A DNA stretch of 64,000 nt from Azospirillum endophyticum (GTDB lineage: Bacteria > Pseudomonadota > Alphaproteobacteria > Azospirillales > Azospirillaceae): NCBI RefSeq assembly GCF_016595245.1, contig NZ_JAENHM010000077.1, forward strand, positions 28,159 through 92,158, written 5' to 3'. The notes under the pieces are model-generated. The model saw only the letters and a program-made list of their open reading frames with translations. It was not told the DNA's origin and searched no databases. Below are positions 27,925 through 39,320 of the stretch, in pieces. How positions within the stretch are numbered: position 1 is the stretch's first letter; each line of letters opens with the position of its first letter. A program made the position numbers and the translations under genes.

Positions 27925-29565
27925 TTACAGCCCCTCGGTCTGCTTGCGCAGGACGTATTTCTGGATCTTGCCGGTGGAGGTCTTCGGCAGCGGACCGAAC
28001 ACCACCGTGCGCGGGCACTTGAAATGGGCCATGTGCGACCGGCAGAAGGCGATGATGTTGGCCTCGGTCGCAGTGGCTCCGTCCTTCAGGGTGACGAAGG
28101 CACAGGGCGTCTCGCCCCACTTCTCGTCATGGCGGGCGACGACCGCGGCCTCCAGCACGTCGGGATGCTTGTAGAGGACATCCTCCACCTCGATGGAGGA
28201 GATGTTCTCGCCGCCGGAAATGATGATGTCCTTCGACCGGTCCTTGATCTCGACATAGCCGTCCTCATGCCAGACGGCGAGGTCGCCGGTGTGGAACCAG
28301 CCGCCGGCGAAGGCCTCTTCCGTCGCCTTCGGGTTCTTCAGGTAGCCCTTCATGACGTTGTTGCCGCGCATCATGATCTCGCCCATGCTGCGGCCGTCTT
28401 TCGGCACCGGCTCCAGCGTGACCGGATCGGCGACGATCACCGCCTCCAGCATCGGGCCGCGCACGCCTTGGCGGGCCTTGATCGCTGCCTTCTCGTCCAG
28501 CGACAGCCCGTCCCAGCGGTCGTGCCAGACGCAGACCACGGTCGGGCCGTAGCATTCGGTCAGGCCGTAGACATGAGTGACGTCCCAGCCCATGCGCTCC
28601 ATCCCGGCGATGACGGCGGCGGGTGGGGCGGCGCCGGCGACCATCACCTTCACCCTCTGCTCGATGCCCTGCTTCAACTCGGCAGGCGCATTGTTCAGCA
28701 TGTTCAGCACGATCGGCGCGCCGCAGAAATTGGTCACCTTCTCGTCGCGGATCAGCGACAGCACGGTGTCGGGTCGGACCTGACGCAGGCAGACGGCGGT
28801 GCCGGCGGCGACCGCGATGGTCCAGGGGAAGCACCAGCCGTTGCAGTGAAACATCGGCAGCGTCCACAGATACACGGGCGCGTCGCCCATGTTCCAGGAC
28901 AGCGCGTTCGACACCGCGTTCAGATAGGCGCCGCGATGGTGATAGACGACGCCCTTCGGGTTACCGGTGGTGCCGGAGGTGTAGTTCAGCGCGATGGCCT
29001 GCCACTCGTCGGCCGGCAAGCTCCAGGCATGTTCGGCCCCGACGTCGCCGATGAAGGCCTCATAGTCGCGGTCGCCGATCAGTTCGCCGCCGGTGTAGCT
29101 CGGGTCGTCGATGTCCACCACCGGGATCGGCGCATCGAGCAGCGCCAACGCCTTCTTGGCCACGCCGGAGAACTCGCGGTCGACGATCAGGATCTTCGCC
29201 TCGCCATGCTTCAGGATGAAGGCGATGGCCTCGGCGTCCAGGCGGGTATTGACGGCGTTCAGGACGGCACCGGCCAGCGGCACGCCGAAATGCGCCTCGA
29301 ACAGTTCCGGCGTGTTGGCGGCCAGCATGGCGACGGTGTCGCCCGTGCCGATGCCCAGCGTCACCAGGGCCGCAGCCAGACGGCGCACGCGGCCGAAGGT
29401 CTCGGCCCAGGTCCGGCGGACCCCGCCATGGACGACGGCGAGCCGGTCCGGCCAGACGGAAGCGGCACGCTCCAGAAAGGTCAGCGGCGTCAACGCGACG
29501 AAGTTGGCGGGGTTGCGGTCGAGGTTGAGGTCATACGGATTGACCGCGACGGCAGAGTCACTCAT
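27925..29565 (-). CDS. AMP-forming acyl-CoA synthetase
   Basis: A 546-residue ANL-superfamily ligase that activates a carboxylic acid to its CoA thioester with ATP. The P-loop is LNYTSGTTGNPKGVVYHH, followed by YGLTECYGP, then GWFHTGDLAVWHEDGY and the hinge DRSKDIIISGGENISS. The catalytic Lys is in the terminal STGKIQKYVLRK. It resembles the medium-chain fatty acyl-CoA ligase group (AlkK-like). It heads the run with etfB, etfA and an acyl-CoA dehydrogenase, forming an activation and oxidation module. Chain-length preference is unknown. Confidence 0.92.
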   Translation of the reverse strand: MSDSAVAVNPYDLNLDRNPANFVALTPLTFLERAASVWPDRLAVVHGGVRRTWAETFGRVRRLAAALVTLGIGTGDTVAMLAANTPELFEAHFGVPLAGAVLNAVNTRLDAEAIAFILKHGEAKILIVDREFSGVAKKALALLDAPIPVVDIDDPSYTGGELIGDRDYEAFIGDVGAEHAWSLPADEWQAIALNYTSGTTGNPKGVVYHHRGAYLNAVSNALSWNMGDAPVYLWTLPMFHCNGWCFPWTIAVAAGTAVCLRQVRPDTVLSLIRDEKVTNFCGAPIVLNMLNNAPAELKQGIEQRVKVMVAGAAPPAAVIAGMERMGWDVTHVYGLTECYGPTVVCVWHDRWDGLSLDEKAAIKARQGVRGPMLEAVIVADPVTLEPVPKDGRSMGEIMMRGNNVMKGYLKNPKATEEAFAGGWFHTGDLAVWHEDGYVEIKDRSKDIIISGGENISSIEVEDVLYKHPDVLEAAVVARHDEKWGETPCAFVTLKDGATATEANIIAFCRSHMAHFKCPRTVVFGPLPKTSTGKIQKYVLRKQTEGL

Positions 29566-29737
29566 CGGACCGTTCTCCCTAGAGTTCTTTGTTGTGCGCC
29601 GGCAATAGGCGCTGCGGTATTGGAAACAGCCTTTACCGGATCAGCTTTGCGCAAGTTTCTCAGGATTATGACCAATTGTTATCGGCGCCGTCGGGACGCG
29701 GGCGTGGTGCCGCCTCCCCTTTTTTCCCCGGCGGCGG

Positions 29738-30460
29738 TCACCGCACCCACGTCACGTCGCCGGCAAACAGGTATCCGGCGCCGTAAACCGTCTTGATCAG
29801 CCGCGGCGCGCGCGGATCTTCCTCGATCTTCTTGCGGATGCGCGAGACGCGAACGTCGATGCTGCGGTCATAGGGGAAATCGTCGCGGTCCTGGTCCGGA
29901 CCCTGAAGATGCTCGCGCGACAGCACGCGCTTGGGCGCCTTCAGCAGCATCAGCAGAAGCGAAGCCTCCGCCGCGGTCAGGCTTTCCTGGCGACCGTCGT
30001 CGGCGGTCAGCGTCAGGTTGCCGAGGTCGAAGACCCAGGGGCCGAAACGCGCCCGGGCGGTCTCCGCGGTCGCCGTCGCGCTGGACAGCTGTTCGCGGCG
30101 GCGAATGGCGCTGTTGACCCGGGCAACCAGTTCCCGCGGCTCGAAGGGCTTGACGATATAGTCGTCGGCTCCCAGTTCCAGCCCGAGCACACGGTCGGAG
30201 GTCCCGCCGCGCCCGGACAGGATGATGACGCCGAAACGCACATCCTCCCACAACTCGCGCACCAGGGTCAGCCCGTCCATATCCGGCAGACCAAGATCCA
30301 CCAGACACAGGTCGGGGGCTTGGCGCTGGATGGCCGCCCGTGCCTCGCGCCCACTGGCCCAGCCGGTCACCTGATAGCCGTAGCTCTCCAGCACCTCCGT
30401 CACCAGACGGCGGATGTCGGCCTCGTCCTCGATCACATAGATGCGCTTCTTCTGTCCCAT
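29738..30460 (-). CDS. OmpR-family response regulator
   Basis: A 240-residue regulator with an N-terminal receiver (phospho-acceptor Asp55 in LCLVDLGLPD, Lys in IVKPFEP) and a C-terminal winged-helix DNA-binding domain. The latter ends with VSRIRKKIEEDPRAPRLIKT and VYGAGYLFAGD. It lies 63 bases downstream of a hybrid histidine kinase on the same strand, its probable partner. The pair is divergent to the acetate symporter genes, which are the likeliest target. Confidence 0.93.
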   Translation of the reverse strand: MGQKKRIYVIEDEADIRRLVTEVLESYGYQVTGWASGREARAAIQRQAPDLCLVDLGLPDMDGLTLVRELWEDVRFGVIILSGRGGTSDRVLGLELGADDYIVKPFEPRELVARVNSAIRRREQLSSATATAETARARFGPWVFDLGNLTLTADDGRQESLTAAEASLLLMLLKAPKRVLSREHLQGPDQDRDDFPYDRSIDVRVSRIRKKIEEDPRAPRLIKTVYGAGYLFAGDVTWVR

Positions 30461-30523
30461 GCGCGTTTCCCCTCAGCACGCGTCGCCCTGTTTTCCCAGG
30501 TGCGTCCTCTTGGCCCGACGATA

Positions 30524-33358
30524 TCAGGCGGGCGCCGGTTCGGCGGCGTGGCCGATGGCCGCCACCAAGTCCCGCTTGTCCCATGGCTTGCGCAGTATGG
30601 CGGCATCGGCGGGAACGTCGCCATATTCCACGGCGAAACCACTGACCAGGACCACCCGCATGGCCGGGCGCAGCGACCGGGCGCGCCGCGCCAACTCCAC
30701 CCCCGACAGGCCCGGCATGACGATGTCGGAGACCAGCAGGGACAGCCCGTCGATCTGTTCCACCAACTCCGCCGCCTCGTCACCGCTCGCGGCCTCGACC
30801 ACCGAGAAGCCGAGGTCGACCAACTGCTGGCGCATCACCTGCCGGACATCGTCATTGTCCTCCGCCACCAGCGCCAACTGGCCGGACCAACCGCCTGAAG
30901 GCGGTTCGGCCTCCGCCGGGCCGGTATCCTGCAGGCGGGGCACCGGTTCGGCACGCGGCAGCAGCAGAGTGACGACAGTCCCGTCTCCCGGCCGGCTGTC
31001 GATGCGCAGATAGCCGTGCGACTGTTTGACGAAACCATAGACCATCGACAGCCCAAGCCCCGATCCCAAGGACTTAGTCGTGAAGAAAGGCTCCACCGCG
31101 CGGGCCAGCGCCTCCGGGGTGAAGCCGCAGCCGGTGTCGCTGACGCGGATTTCCAGGTAATCGTCCGGGCGGACCGGCTCGTCGAAGGATTGGTCGCCCA
31201 CCAGCTTGCGGATGCCGACCGCGATGTCGAGCCGGCCGCCGCCGGGCATGGAGTCGCGCGCATTGATGGAAAGGTTGACCAGCGCATTCTCCAGCTGGGT
31301 CTGGTCGGCAATGGTCCAGCATTCGCGCCCCTCTTCGGGCACGCCGATGGCGATGGAACTGGGGAAGGACCGGCGCAGCAGCACCGCCATGTCGCGCAAT
31401 AGGCCGCGCAACTCGACCGGCTCCGGCTTCAGCGGCTGCTGGCGGGAGAAGGCGAGCAGCCGGGCCGTGATGTCGGCACCGCGGCGGCCGGCGCGCTGGG
31501 CAGGCTCCAGATAGGCGTCCAGCCCCTCCACCTCGGCATAGCGGTCGCGCGCCGCCGACAAATTGCCGATGATGATCGACAGCAGATTGTTGAAGTCGTG
31601 TGCCAGCCCGCCGGACAGCTGGCCGACCGCCTTCAGCCGCTGCGCCTCCACCAGTTGGCGTTCGGTCCGCTTCTCGTCGGTGATGTCCAGGGTCAGCACG
31701 AACAGGCCGGTGACTGCGCCATCCTCCGCCCGCCCCTCGCCGCGATGGGGGATCAGCGTGGTCTTGGTCACCATGTCGTGGCCGTCGCGCGGGAATGCGT
31801 ATTCGAATGTCACCACCTCTCCCGATAGGCAGCGGTCGAGATGGGGGCCGAGTGCCGTCATCGCCCGGCGGCCGACGATGGCGGCAAGCTCGCGGCCGAT
31901 CACCTCAGCCTTGTCGCGGCCGACCAGTTCGGCCCAGCGCAGGTTGGCGAAGGTCAATCGGCCGTCGCGGTCCAACTCGGCGATACAAGCGGGGATGGCG
32001 TCGAGGATCACGCGCTGCCGGGTCTCCGCCTCCGCCAAGGCCGCCGTGCGGTCGCGCACCCGGCTGTCCAGCGTGGCGACGGTGTCGCGCAGCTGCCGGA
32101 CCATGCCGTCGAAGGCGGCGGCGAGCAGTCCGATCTCGTCGCCACGGCGGATGCCGCTCCGGGCGTCGAGGTCGCCGGTCTTCACCTGCACCGCGGTGTC
32201 GGCCAGCCGGCGCAACGGCCGGACCAATCGCCCGACCGCGATGTAGCCCAGCAGGCTGCCGGCCGCCATCAGCACCATGCCGATGGCGAGGATGCGGTTT
32301 CCCAGCACCACCGACGACCGCCGCAGCTCCTCGACATAGACCGACGAGGCGATGTACCAGTCGAACCCCTCGAAATGCCGGACCCAGCTGATCTTCTCGT
32401 ACGCATAGTTGCCGGGGTCGTCGGGCTTGTCCCACAGATAGGTCAGCGGAACCCCATTGGCCGCCGCGGCCTTCAGATCCTCGGCGATCGGGCGCCCGCT
32501 GGCCGGGTTGAGCCGGTCGCCGAAGGCCGTGCCCTCGATGTTCGCGTTCGGATGGATGATCATCCGGTTCGCCGAATCGAAGATGTACAGATAGCCGGTG
32601 CGGGCGATGCGCAGCTTGCGCAGGGCTTGGCGCAAATCGTCGATGGCTTCGGCCTTGCGCCGCTCCACCTCGGCGTCGACGTCGGCCAGATAGGCGCCGG
32701 TGCCGACGATGATCCCGCGCTTGGGCAAATCCTTGAAGAAGCTGAGCTTCGGTGCCCGCTCGTCCCCGTTCGGCCGCCACCACGGATAGGTTTGGAACCC
32801 TTCCCCCTCACGCTTGGCGGTGGCGATGATGGTGGGCAGGATGTGTCGGCCCAGATTGTCGCGCAGGTCGGACGCCTGCCGCCCCTGATAATCGGGCGAG
32901 GGGTGGGACAGGATCACCGAGTCGTAGTCGGTCGCCCAGACATAGTCGCCATTGCCGTAGCGGAAGGCCTGAAGCCCCTCCATCGCCTCGCGCCGCGCCT
33001 GCTCCATGGTGATTTCACCGCGGTCGGCACGGGCATAGACGTGCTCGATATAGCCGATCGCCAATTCCAGCACGTCCCGCAGGCGGGTCTTGTAGGAGTC
33101 CACCGTCGCCACACGCTGTTCCTCCAGACCGCCGCGAATGCGGCTGACCAGTTCGAACACGTTGTCGAGGATGGTGCGGCTGGCGTCGCGTTCGATCTCG
33201 TAGGCCTTCTCCTCGATGAAGGGAACCGAGAAGACATAGGCCGCCGCGGAGAACAGCCCGAGCGAAATCAGGATCGCCGAGAACAGTCGAAGGAACAGGG
33301 GCGAGCGGATCATTTCCGGGCGGAGCGGCGGATGAAGGATCGGGGAAAGGGTCATCAT
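30524..33358 (-). CDS. Hybrid histidine kinase with tandem Cache sensor domains
   Basis: A 944-residue membrane sensor. A first transmembrane helix (about 22-44) is followed by a periplasmic region with two Cache-like units. Each carries the small-molecule Cache signature: FRYGNGDYVWATDYDS with ILSHPSPDYQG, then GYLYIFDSANRMIIHPNANI. A second transmembrane helix (about 350-372), HAMP, PAS, HisKA (His in GGLAHDFNNLL), HATPase and a C-terminal receiver (Asp in LLVSDIVMPG) complete it. Cache domains of this class often bind C2-C4 carboxylates. That fits the divergent acetate symporter. The ATG at 33358 has GGAG at 8-base spacing. Confidence 0.9.
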   Translation of the reverse strand: MMTLSPILHPPLRPEMIRSPLFLRLFSAILISLGLFSAAAYVFSVPFIEEKAYEIERDASRTILDNVFELVSRIRGGLEEQRVATVDSYKTRLRDVLELAIGYIEHVYARADRGEITMEQARREAMEGLQAFRYGNGDYVWATDYDSVILSHPSPDYQGRQASDLRDNLGRHILPTIIATAKREGEGFQTYPWWRPNGDERAPKLSFFKDLPKRGIIVGTGAYLADVDAEVERRKAEAIDDLRQALRKLRIARTGYLYIFDSANRMIIHPNANIEGTAFGDRLNPASGRPIAEDLKAAAANGVPLTYLWDKPDDPGNYAYEKISWVRHFEGFDWYIASSVYVEELRRSSVVLGNRILAIGMVLMAAGSLLGYIAVGRLVRPLRRLADTAVQVKTGDLDARSGIRRGDEIGLLAAAFDGMVRQLRDTVATLDSRVRDRTAALAEAETRQRVILDAIPACIAELDRDGRLTFANLRWAELVGRDKAEVIGRELAAIVGRRAMTALGPHLDRCLSGEVVTFEYAFPRDGHDMVTKTTLIPHRGEGRAEDGAVTGLFVLTLDITDEKRTERQLVEAQRLKAVGQLSGGLAHDFNNLLSIIIGNLSAARDRYAEVEGLDAYLEPAQRAGRRGADITARLLAFSRQQPLKPEPVELRGLLRDMAVLLRRSFPSSIAIGVPEEGRECWTIADQTQLENALVNLSINARDSMPGGGRLDIAVGIRKLVGDQSFDEPVRPDDYLEIRVSDTGCGFTPEALARAVEPFFTTKSLGSGLGLSMVYGFVKQSHGYLRIDSRPGDGTVVTLLLPRAEPVPRLQDTGPAEAEPPSGGWSGQLALVAEDNDDVRQVMRQQLVDLGFSVVEAASGDEAAELVEQIDGLSLLVSDIVMPGLSGVELARRARSLRPAMRVVLVSGFAVEYGDVPADAAILRKPWDKRDLVAAIGHAAEPAPA

Positions 33359-33537
33359 CCCAGCTTCTCCGCCATGGCTCAACGCGAATCGCGTGGGATT
33401 GTTACCGAAATCGCACTGAAACAATTCGTCATATTTCCGGGAAAATCCCGAAACAGTGTTTTGTTAGGTGAAAGACCATAAGCCCAGCCAGGGCATCACC
33501 CAAGGCATAACAAGGACGTCCAGCGTCCGGAGGAAAC

Positions 33538-33861
33538 ATGCACTCCCCTGCCCACAATCCGGTTTACGAGAGGGTCCGCCGGAACCCCAAATTCCAAGAG
33601 CTGGTGCGCCAACGCAGCCGGCTCGCCCTGATCCTGTCGGCCGTGGTGCTGGTCGGGTACTACAGCTTCATGATGGTGGTCGCCTTCGCGCCCGGCCTGC
33701 TGCAGACGCCGCTGTCCGACGACTCGTCGCTCAGCGTCGGCTTTCCCATCGGGGCCGGGATCATCATCCTGTCCTGGCTGCTGACCGGCGTCTATTCCCA
33801 TTTCGCCAACGGCCGCTTCCAGGAGCTGACCGACGAGATCACGCGGGAGACGCTGCAATGA
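33538..33861 (+). CDS. DUF485 small membrane protein (YjcH-like)
   Basis: A 107-residue inner-membrane protein with two hydrophobic helices ([20 protein letters not shown] and [20 protein letters not shown]). It matches the DUF485 family, which is nearly always encoded just before ActP-type solute:sodium symporters. Its function is unknown; it is thought to assist the transporter. GGAGG precedes the ATG by 5 bases, and the stop overlaps the actP start by 4 bases. Confidence 0.92.
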   Translation: MHSPAHNPVYERVRRNPKFQELVRQRSRLALILSAVVLVGYYSFMMVVAFAPGLLQTPLSDDSSLSVGFPIGAGIIILSWLLTGVYSHFANGRFQELTDEITRETLQ

Positions 33862-35528
33862 CCACCCGCCGGATTCTCCTTGTCGTGGCTGCCGCCTCCC
33901 TGTTCGCCCTGCCGGCACTGGCTGCCGGCGACGTCGGGCAGGTTGAAAAGCAACCGGTCAACCTATCGGCCATCGGCATGTTCATCGCCTTCGTGGTGAT
34001 GACGCTGGGCATCACCTATTGGGCGGCCAGCCGCACCCGCTCCACCTCCGACTTCTACACCGCGGGCGGCGGCATCACCGGCTTCCAGAACGGCCTGGCG
34101 ATCGCCGGCGACTATATGTCGGCGGCAACGCTGCTGGGCCTGTCGAGCCTGGTGTTCGCCAAGGGCTATGACGGCTTCGTCTATACCATCAGCTTCTTCG
34201 TCGGCTGGCCGATCATCCTGTTCCTGCTGGCGGAACGGCTGCGCAACCTCGGCCACTTCACCTTCGCCGACATCGCCTCATACCGGCTGGACCAGGGTAA
34301 GATCCGTACCTTCGCGGCCATCGGCTCGCTGACCGTGGTGTGCTTCTACCTGATCGTCCAGATGGTCGGCGCCGGCCAACTGATCAAGCTGCTGTTCGGG
34401 CTGGACTACAACGTCGCGGTGATCGTGGTCGGCGTGCTGATGGTGGTCTACGTCACCTTCGGCGGCATGATCGCCACCACCTGGGTGCAGATCATCAAGG
34501 CGGTGCTGCTGCTGGGCGGCGGCGTCGTGCTGACGTTCCTGGCGCTGAAGCACTTCGGCTTCAGCCTGGAGGCCATCGCCAGGAGCGCCATCTCCTCGCA
34601 CAAGGACGGCGTGAAGATCATGGGGCCGGGCACGCTGCTGGCCGACCCGGTGTCGGCGGTCTCGCTGTCGCTGGGCCTGCTGTTCGGCACGGCCGCCCTG
34701 CCGCACATCATGATGCGCTTCTTCACCGTCCCCAACGCACGCGAGGCCCGCAAGTCGGTCTTCTACGCCTCCGGTTTCATCGGCTTCTTCTTCCTGCTCG
34801 TCTGCATCCTCGGCATGGCGGCGATCACCATCGTCGGCACCGACCCGCAATTCTTCGAAGGGGGCAAGGTCGGCGGCAAGCTGATCGGCGGCGGCAACAT
34901 GCCGGTGATGCATCTGGCCAAGGCGCTGGGGGGCGACCTGTTCCTGGGCTTCCTGTCGGCGGTCGCCTTCGCCACCATCCTGGCGGTGGTGTCGGGGCTG
35001 GCGCTGGCCGGTGCGTCCGCCATCGCCCACGACCTCTATGCCCGCGTCATCCGCAAGGGCGAGGTGACGGAACGCGAGGAGATGCGCGTCTCCAAGATCG
35101 CGTCGCTGGTCCTGGGCGTGCTGGCCGTCGTGCTGGGCATCGCCTTCGAGAAGCAGAACGTCGCCTTCCTGGTCGGCCTGACCTTCGGCGTCGCGGCGTC
35201 GGTGAACTTCCCGGTGCTGATCCTGTCAATGTACTGGAAAGGGCTGACCACCCGCGGCGCGCTGGCGGGCGGCATCGCCGGCCTGATCTCCGCGGTCACG
35301 CTGGTGGTCCTGTCGAACGCGGTGTGGGTCGTGGTGCTGAACAACCCGGCGCCCATCTTCCCCTACGAGCAGCCGGCCCTGTTCTCGATGACGCTGGCCT
35401 TCATCGTCACCATCGTCGTGTCGAAGCTGGACGGCAGCGCTGCCGCCCGTGCCGAGCGCGAGGCCTTCGAGGACCAGTTCGTCCGCTCGCAGACCGGCAT
35501 CGGCGCCGCGGCTGCGGCAAAGCACTGA
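33858..35528 (+). CDS. actP: Cation/acetate symporter ActP
   Basis: A 556-residue solute:sodium symporter for acetate and similar short monocarboxylates. A cleavable signal ([22 protein letters not shown]) is followed by about 13 transmembrane helices. Family segments include [20 protein letters not shown] near residue 62 and AAGDYMSA-type residues. [20 protein letters not shown] near residue 275 is also present. It is translationally coupled to DUF485 and divergent to the Cache kinase and OmpR regulator. The 179-base gap upstream holds an imperfect dyad (TTTCCGGGA / TCCCGAAA at about 33431-33451) that may be the regulator site. Confidence 0.93.
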   Translation: MTTRRILLVVAAASLFALPALAAGDVGQVEKQPVNLSAIGMFIAFVVMTLGITYWAASRTRSTSDFYTAGGGITGFQNGLAIAGDYMSAATLLGLSSLVFAKGYDGFVYTISFFVGWPIILFLLAERLRNLGHFTFADIASYRLDQGKIRTFAAIGSLTVVCFYLIVQMVGAGQLIKLLFGLDYNVAVIVVGVLMVVYVTFGGMIATTWVQIIKAVLLLGGGVVLTFLALKHFGFSLEAIARSAISSHKDGVKIMGPGTLLADPVSAVSLSLGLLFGTAALPHIMMRFFTVPNAREARKSVFYASGFIGFFFLLVCILGMAAITIVGTDPQFFEGGKVGGKLIGGGNMPVMHLAKALGGDLFLGFLSAVAFATILAVVSGLALAGASAIAHDLYARVIRKGEVTEREEMRVSKIASLVLGVLAVVLGIAFEKQNVAFLVGLTFGVAASVNFPVLILSMYWKGLTTRGALAGGIAGLISAVTLVVLSNAVWVVVLNNPAPIFPYEQPALFSMTLAFIVTIVVSKLDGSAAARAEREAFEDQFVRSQTGIGAAAAAKH

Positions 35529-35548
35529 CAATCCGACCCTTCGGCGGA

Positions 35549-35592
35549 CGGCGCCCTTTCCCATCCCCGGGGGAAGGGCGTTCCCCTTTTTC
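35549..35592 (+). terminator. Terminator of actP
   Basis: CGCCCTTTCC pairs with GGAAGGGCG (one bulge), and CCCCTTTTT follows. It sits about 20 bases after the actP stop and just beyond the end of the convergent small gene, which it could also serve. Confidence 0.75.
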
Positions 35593-35812
35593 ACCCCGCC
35601 GAAACGCTGTTGTCCTTGCGGCGGGACAGTTGCACCTGACCGTCCAGGCATTTGACATATCTGGTCTTTCCCGGCTTCAGCCCATCCAGGATGGTCACCA
35701 GCGCGCGGGGGATCGCCGCGAATTCCTTGGAACCGCGCGACTGGCCGTTGTAGGCGGCGATGTGCTTGCGCAACTCCTCCTTGGACACCGGCTTCCCGTC
35801 ATTCCCGATCAT
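35591..35812 (-). CDS. Small hypothetical protein
   Basis: A 73-residue hydrophilic protein, starting MIGNDGKPVSKEELRKHIAA and ending in a basic RRKDNSVSAG tail. Charged helical segments and the absence of low-complexity bias suggest a real gene. AAAGG lies about 8 bases before the ATG. I recognise no family. It stands between the convergent actP and the following histidine kinase gene on its own strand, 38 bases after the latter, so it may be co-transcribed with the kinase. Confidence 0.55.
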   Translation of the reverse strand: MIGNDGKPVSKEELRKHIAAYNGQSRGSKEFAAIPRALVTILDGLKPGKTRYVKCLDGQVQLSRRKDNSVSAG

Positions 35813-35850
35813 CTCCTGCGCCTTTCGATCCGTCCTACCGCCGACAAGGC

Positions 35851-37968
<2,118 letters not shown>

Positions 37969-38197
37969 AGGAAATGGCCCGCCGCAGCTGAATTCCGGGA
38001 ATGCGTCAAGCCGCTTTGGCCGGACGTGGCAAACTGTAGCATGCCGGAATGAACCTTTTCACGTTCGCATACTCCTGAATCGGGTCGGACCGGGGAGGCG
38101 GCGGCCCCTCTTCCGCCGCGGGAAAAGTTTGGCTCGACAAAGCCGTCCACCCGCGCTTCTCTGCCCCGCGACGATGTGGAGGAAGGTCCGGACCGGC

Positions 38198-38440
38198 ATG
38201 CCGCAGGATTTAATCGATACCCTGTCTCAAGGACCGCTCCTGGGGCTGATGCTGTTCCAGGTCGCCATCGTCTGGCCGATGTCGCGCATCCTGCGGCGGG
38301 CCGGATTCTCGCCGCTGTGGGCCCTGTTCTCGCTGGTGCCGCTCGGTCACGTGGTCCCCATCGGTGTGATGGCGCACAGCCGCTGGCCGGTTCTGCCGGC
38401 GCGTCAGACACGCAAGGTCAAGGCACGGAGGACGGCATGA
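38198..38440 (+). CDS. Small membrane protein, first of a related pair
   Basis: An 80-residue protein with two hydrophobic segments (LLGLMLFQVAIVW and PLWALFSLVPLGHVVPIGVM) and a basic C-terminus. It shares the pattern AGFSPLWAL...P...RWP with the next protein (AGRSPLWIL...P...RWP), so the two look like paralogues. The ATG at 38198 is chosen; an ATG at 38174 next to GGAGG is in frame and would add 8 residues. Its stop overlaps the next start by 4 bases. No function is known to me. Confidence 0.6.
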   Translation: MPQDLIDTLSQGPLLGLMLFQVAIVWPMSRILRRAGFSPLWALFSLVPLGHVVPIGVMAHSRWPVLPARQTRKVKARRTA

Positions 38441-38679
38441 CCGAGTCCATCATCCATCTGGGCTTCTGGGAACTGCTGATCGGATCGGTCGTCACGACGT
38501 ACATGCTGATCGCCGGTGGCTGGGTTCTGGCCAAGGCCGGACGCAGCCCACTGTGGATCCTGCTGCTGCTGTTCCCTTACCTCAACATCCTGGCAGTCTG
38601 GACCTTCGCCTTCATCCGCTGGCCCTTCGTTGACCGCAGGCCCGCCTCTACCGAGACGACGCCAGCCGACGGGAGCTGA
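38437..38679 (+). CDS. Small membrane protein, second of a related pair
   Basis: An 80-residue protein with two hydrophobic helices (LLIGSVVTTYMLIAGGWVLA and PLWILLLLFPYLNILAVWTF) and an acidic tail. It is coupled to the preceding gene through ATGA. The shared core (KAGRSPLW then RWPF) and equal length suggest duplication and perhaps a heterodimer in the membrane. It is convergent to irr with 13 bases between stops. Confidence 0.65.
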   Translation: MTESIIHLGFWELLIGSVVTTYMLIAGGWVLAKAGRSPLWILLLLFPYLNILAVWTFAFIRWPFVDRRPASTETTPADGS

Positions 38680-38692
38680 GCGCGGAACGAAA

Positions 38693-39115
38693 TCAGGCGT
38701 CCTCGATCAGGCGCACGATCACGTCGACTCGGGCGACGCGGGTGCCGGCGGGAGCCGCCGGCAGGTTCTGCACCGTCAGCCGGTCGGCGGGAATGTCCTC
38801 CAGCCGGCCGGTGGATTCGACGAAGAAATGGTGATGGTCGCTGGTGTTGGTGTCGAAGTAGGACTTGCCCGCCTCCACCACCACCTCGCGCAGCAGGCCA
38901 GCGGCGGTGAACTGGTTCAGCGTGTTGTAGACGGTGGCCAACGACACGGGCATGTCGGCGGACAAAGCCTCTCCATGCAGTTGCTCCGCGGTGACGTGCC
39001 GGTCGCAGCCTTCGAACAGCAGCCGGGCGAGGCCGAGGCGCTGACGGGTCGGGCGCAGCCCCACACCGTTCAGCCGATCGAGGGCTCGCTTGAAGGGGCG
39101 TTCGGCGGTCATCAT
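38693..39115 (-). CDS. irr: Iron response regulator Irr (Fur family)
   Basis: A 140-residue Fur-superfamily regulator. The DNA-binding domain includes GLRPTRQRLGLARLLF and SLATVYNTLNQFTAAGLLRE. The HHHFF segment in TSDHHHFFVE is the heme-binding HHH motif of Irr. In alphaproteobacteria Irr accumulates under iron limitation and controls heme synthesis, iron storage and uptake genes. The ATG at 39115 has GGGGG at 8-base spacing; a GTG at 39154 is a weaker option. No iron transport genes lie in the window, so it acts on distant targets. Confidence 0.93.
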   Translation of the reverse strand: MMTAERPFKRALDRLNGVGLRPTRQRLGLARLLFEGCDRHVTAEQLHGEALSADMPVSLATVYNTLNQFTAAGLLREVVVEAGKSYFDTNTSDHHHFFVESTGRLEDIPADRLTVQNLPAAPAGTRVARVDVIVRLIEDA

Positions 39116-39266
39116 GGGCAATGCCCCCGTACTGTCGGCATCAGGAGCGGACACAAGGTCCGAGACAGTGCCGCGGCACTAGGCCGCAGTCCGTTCAACT
39201 GTAAAACCATTCGGAAAGGCGGTGCAAGTCATTGTCGCACCGGCGTCAACCATTTCGGCGAAATGC

Positions 39267-39300
39267 AAAGGCCACCGGCAGTCTCCCGCCGGCGGCCTTT
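39267..39300 (-). terminator. Terminator after the nitronate-monooxygenase-like gene
   Basis: On the minus strand AAAGGCCGCCGGC pairs with GCCGGTGGCCTTT over 13 positions with one mismatch, followed by GCATTT. It starts about 20 bases after the stop and lies between this gene and the irr promoter region. Confidence 0.75.
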
Positions 39301-39320
39301 GCGTCGAACGGTGCACCCGG

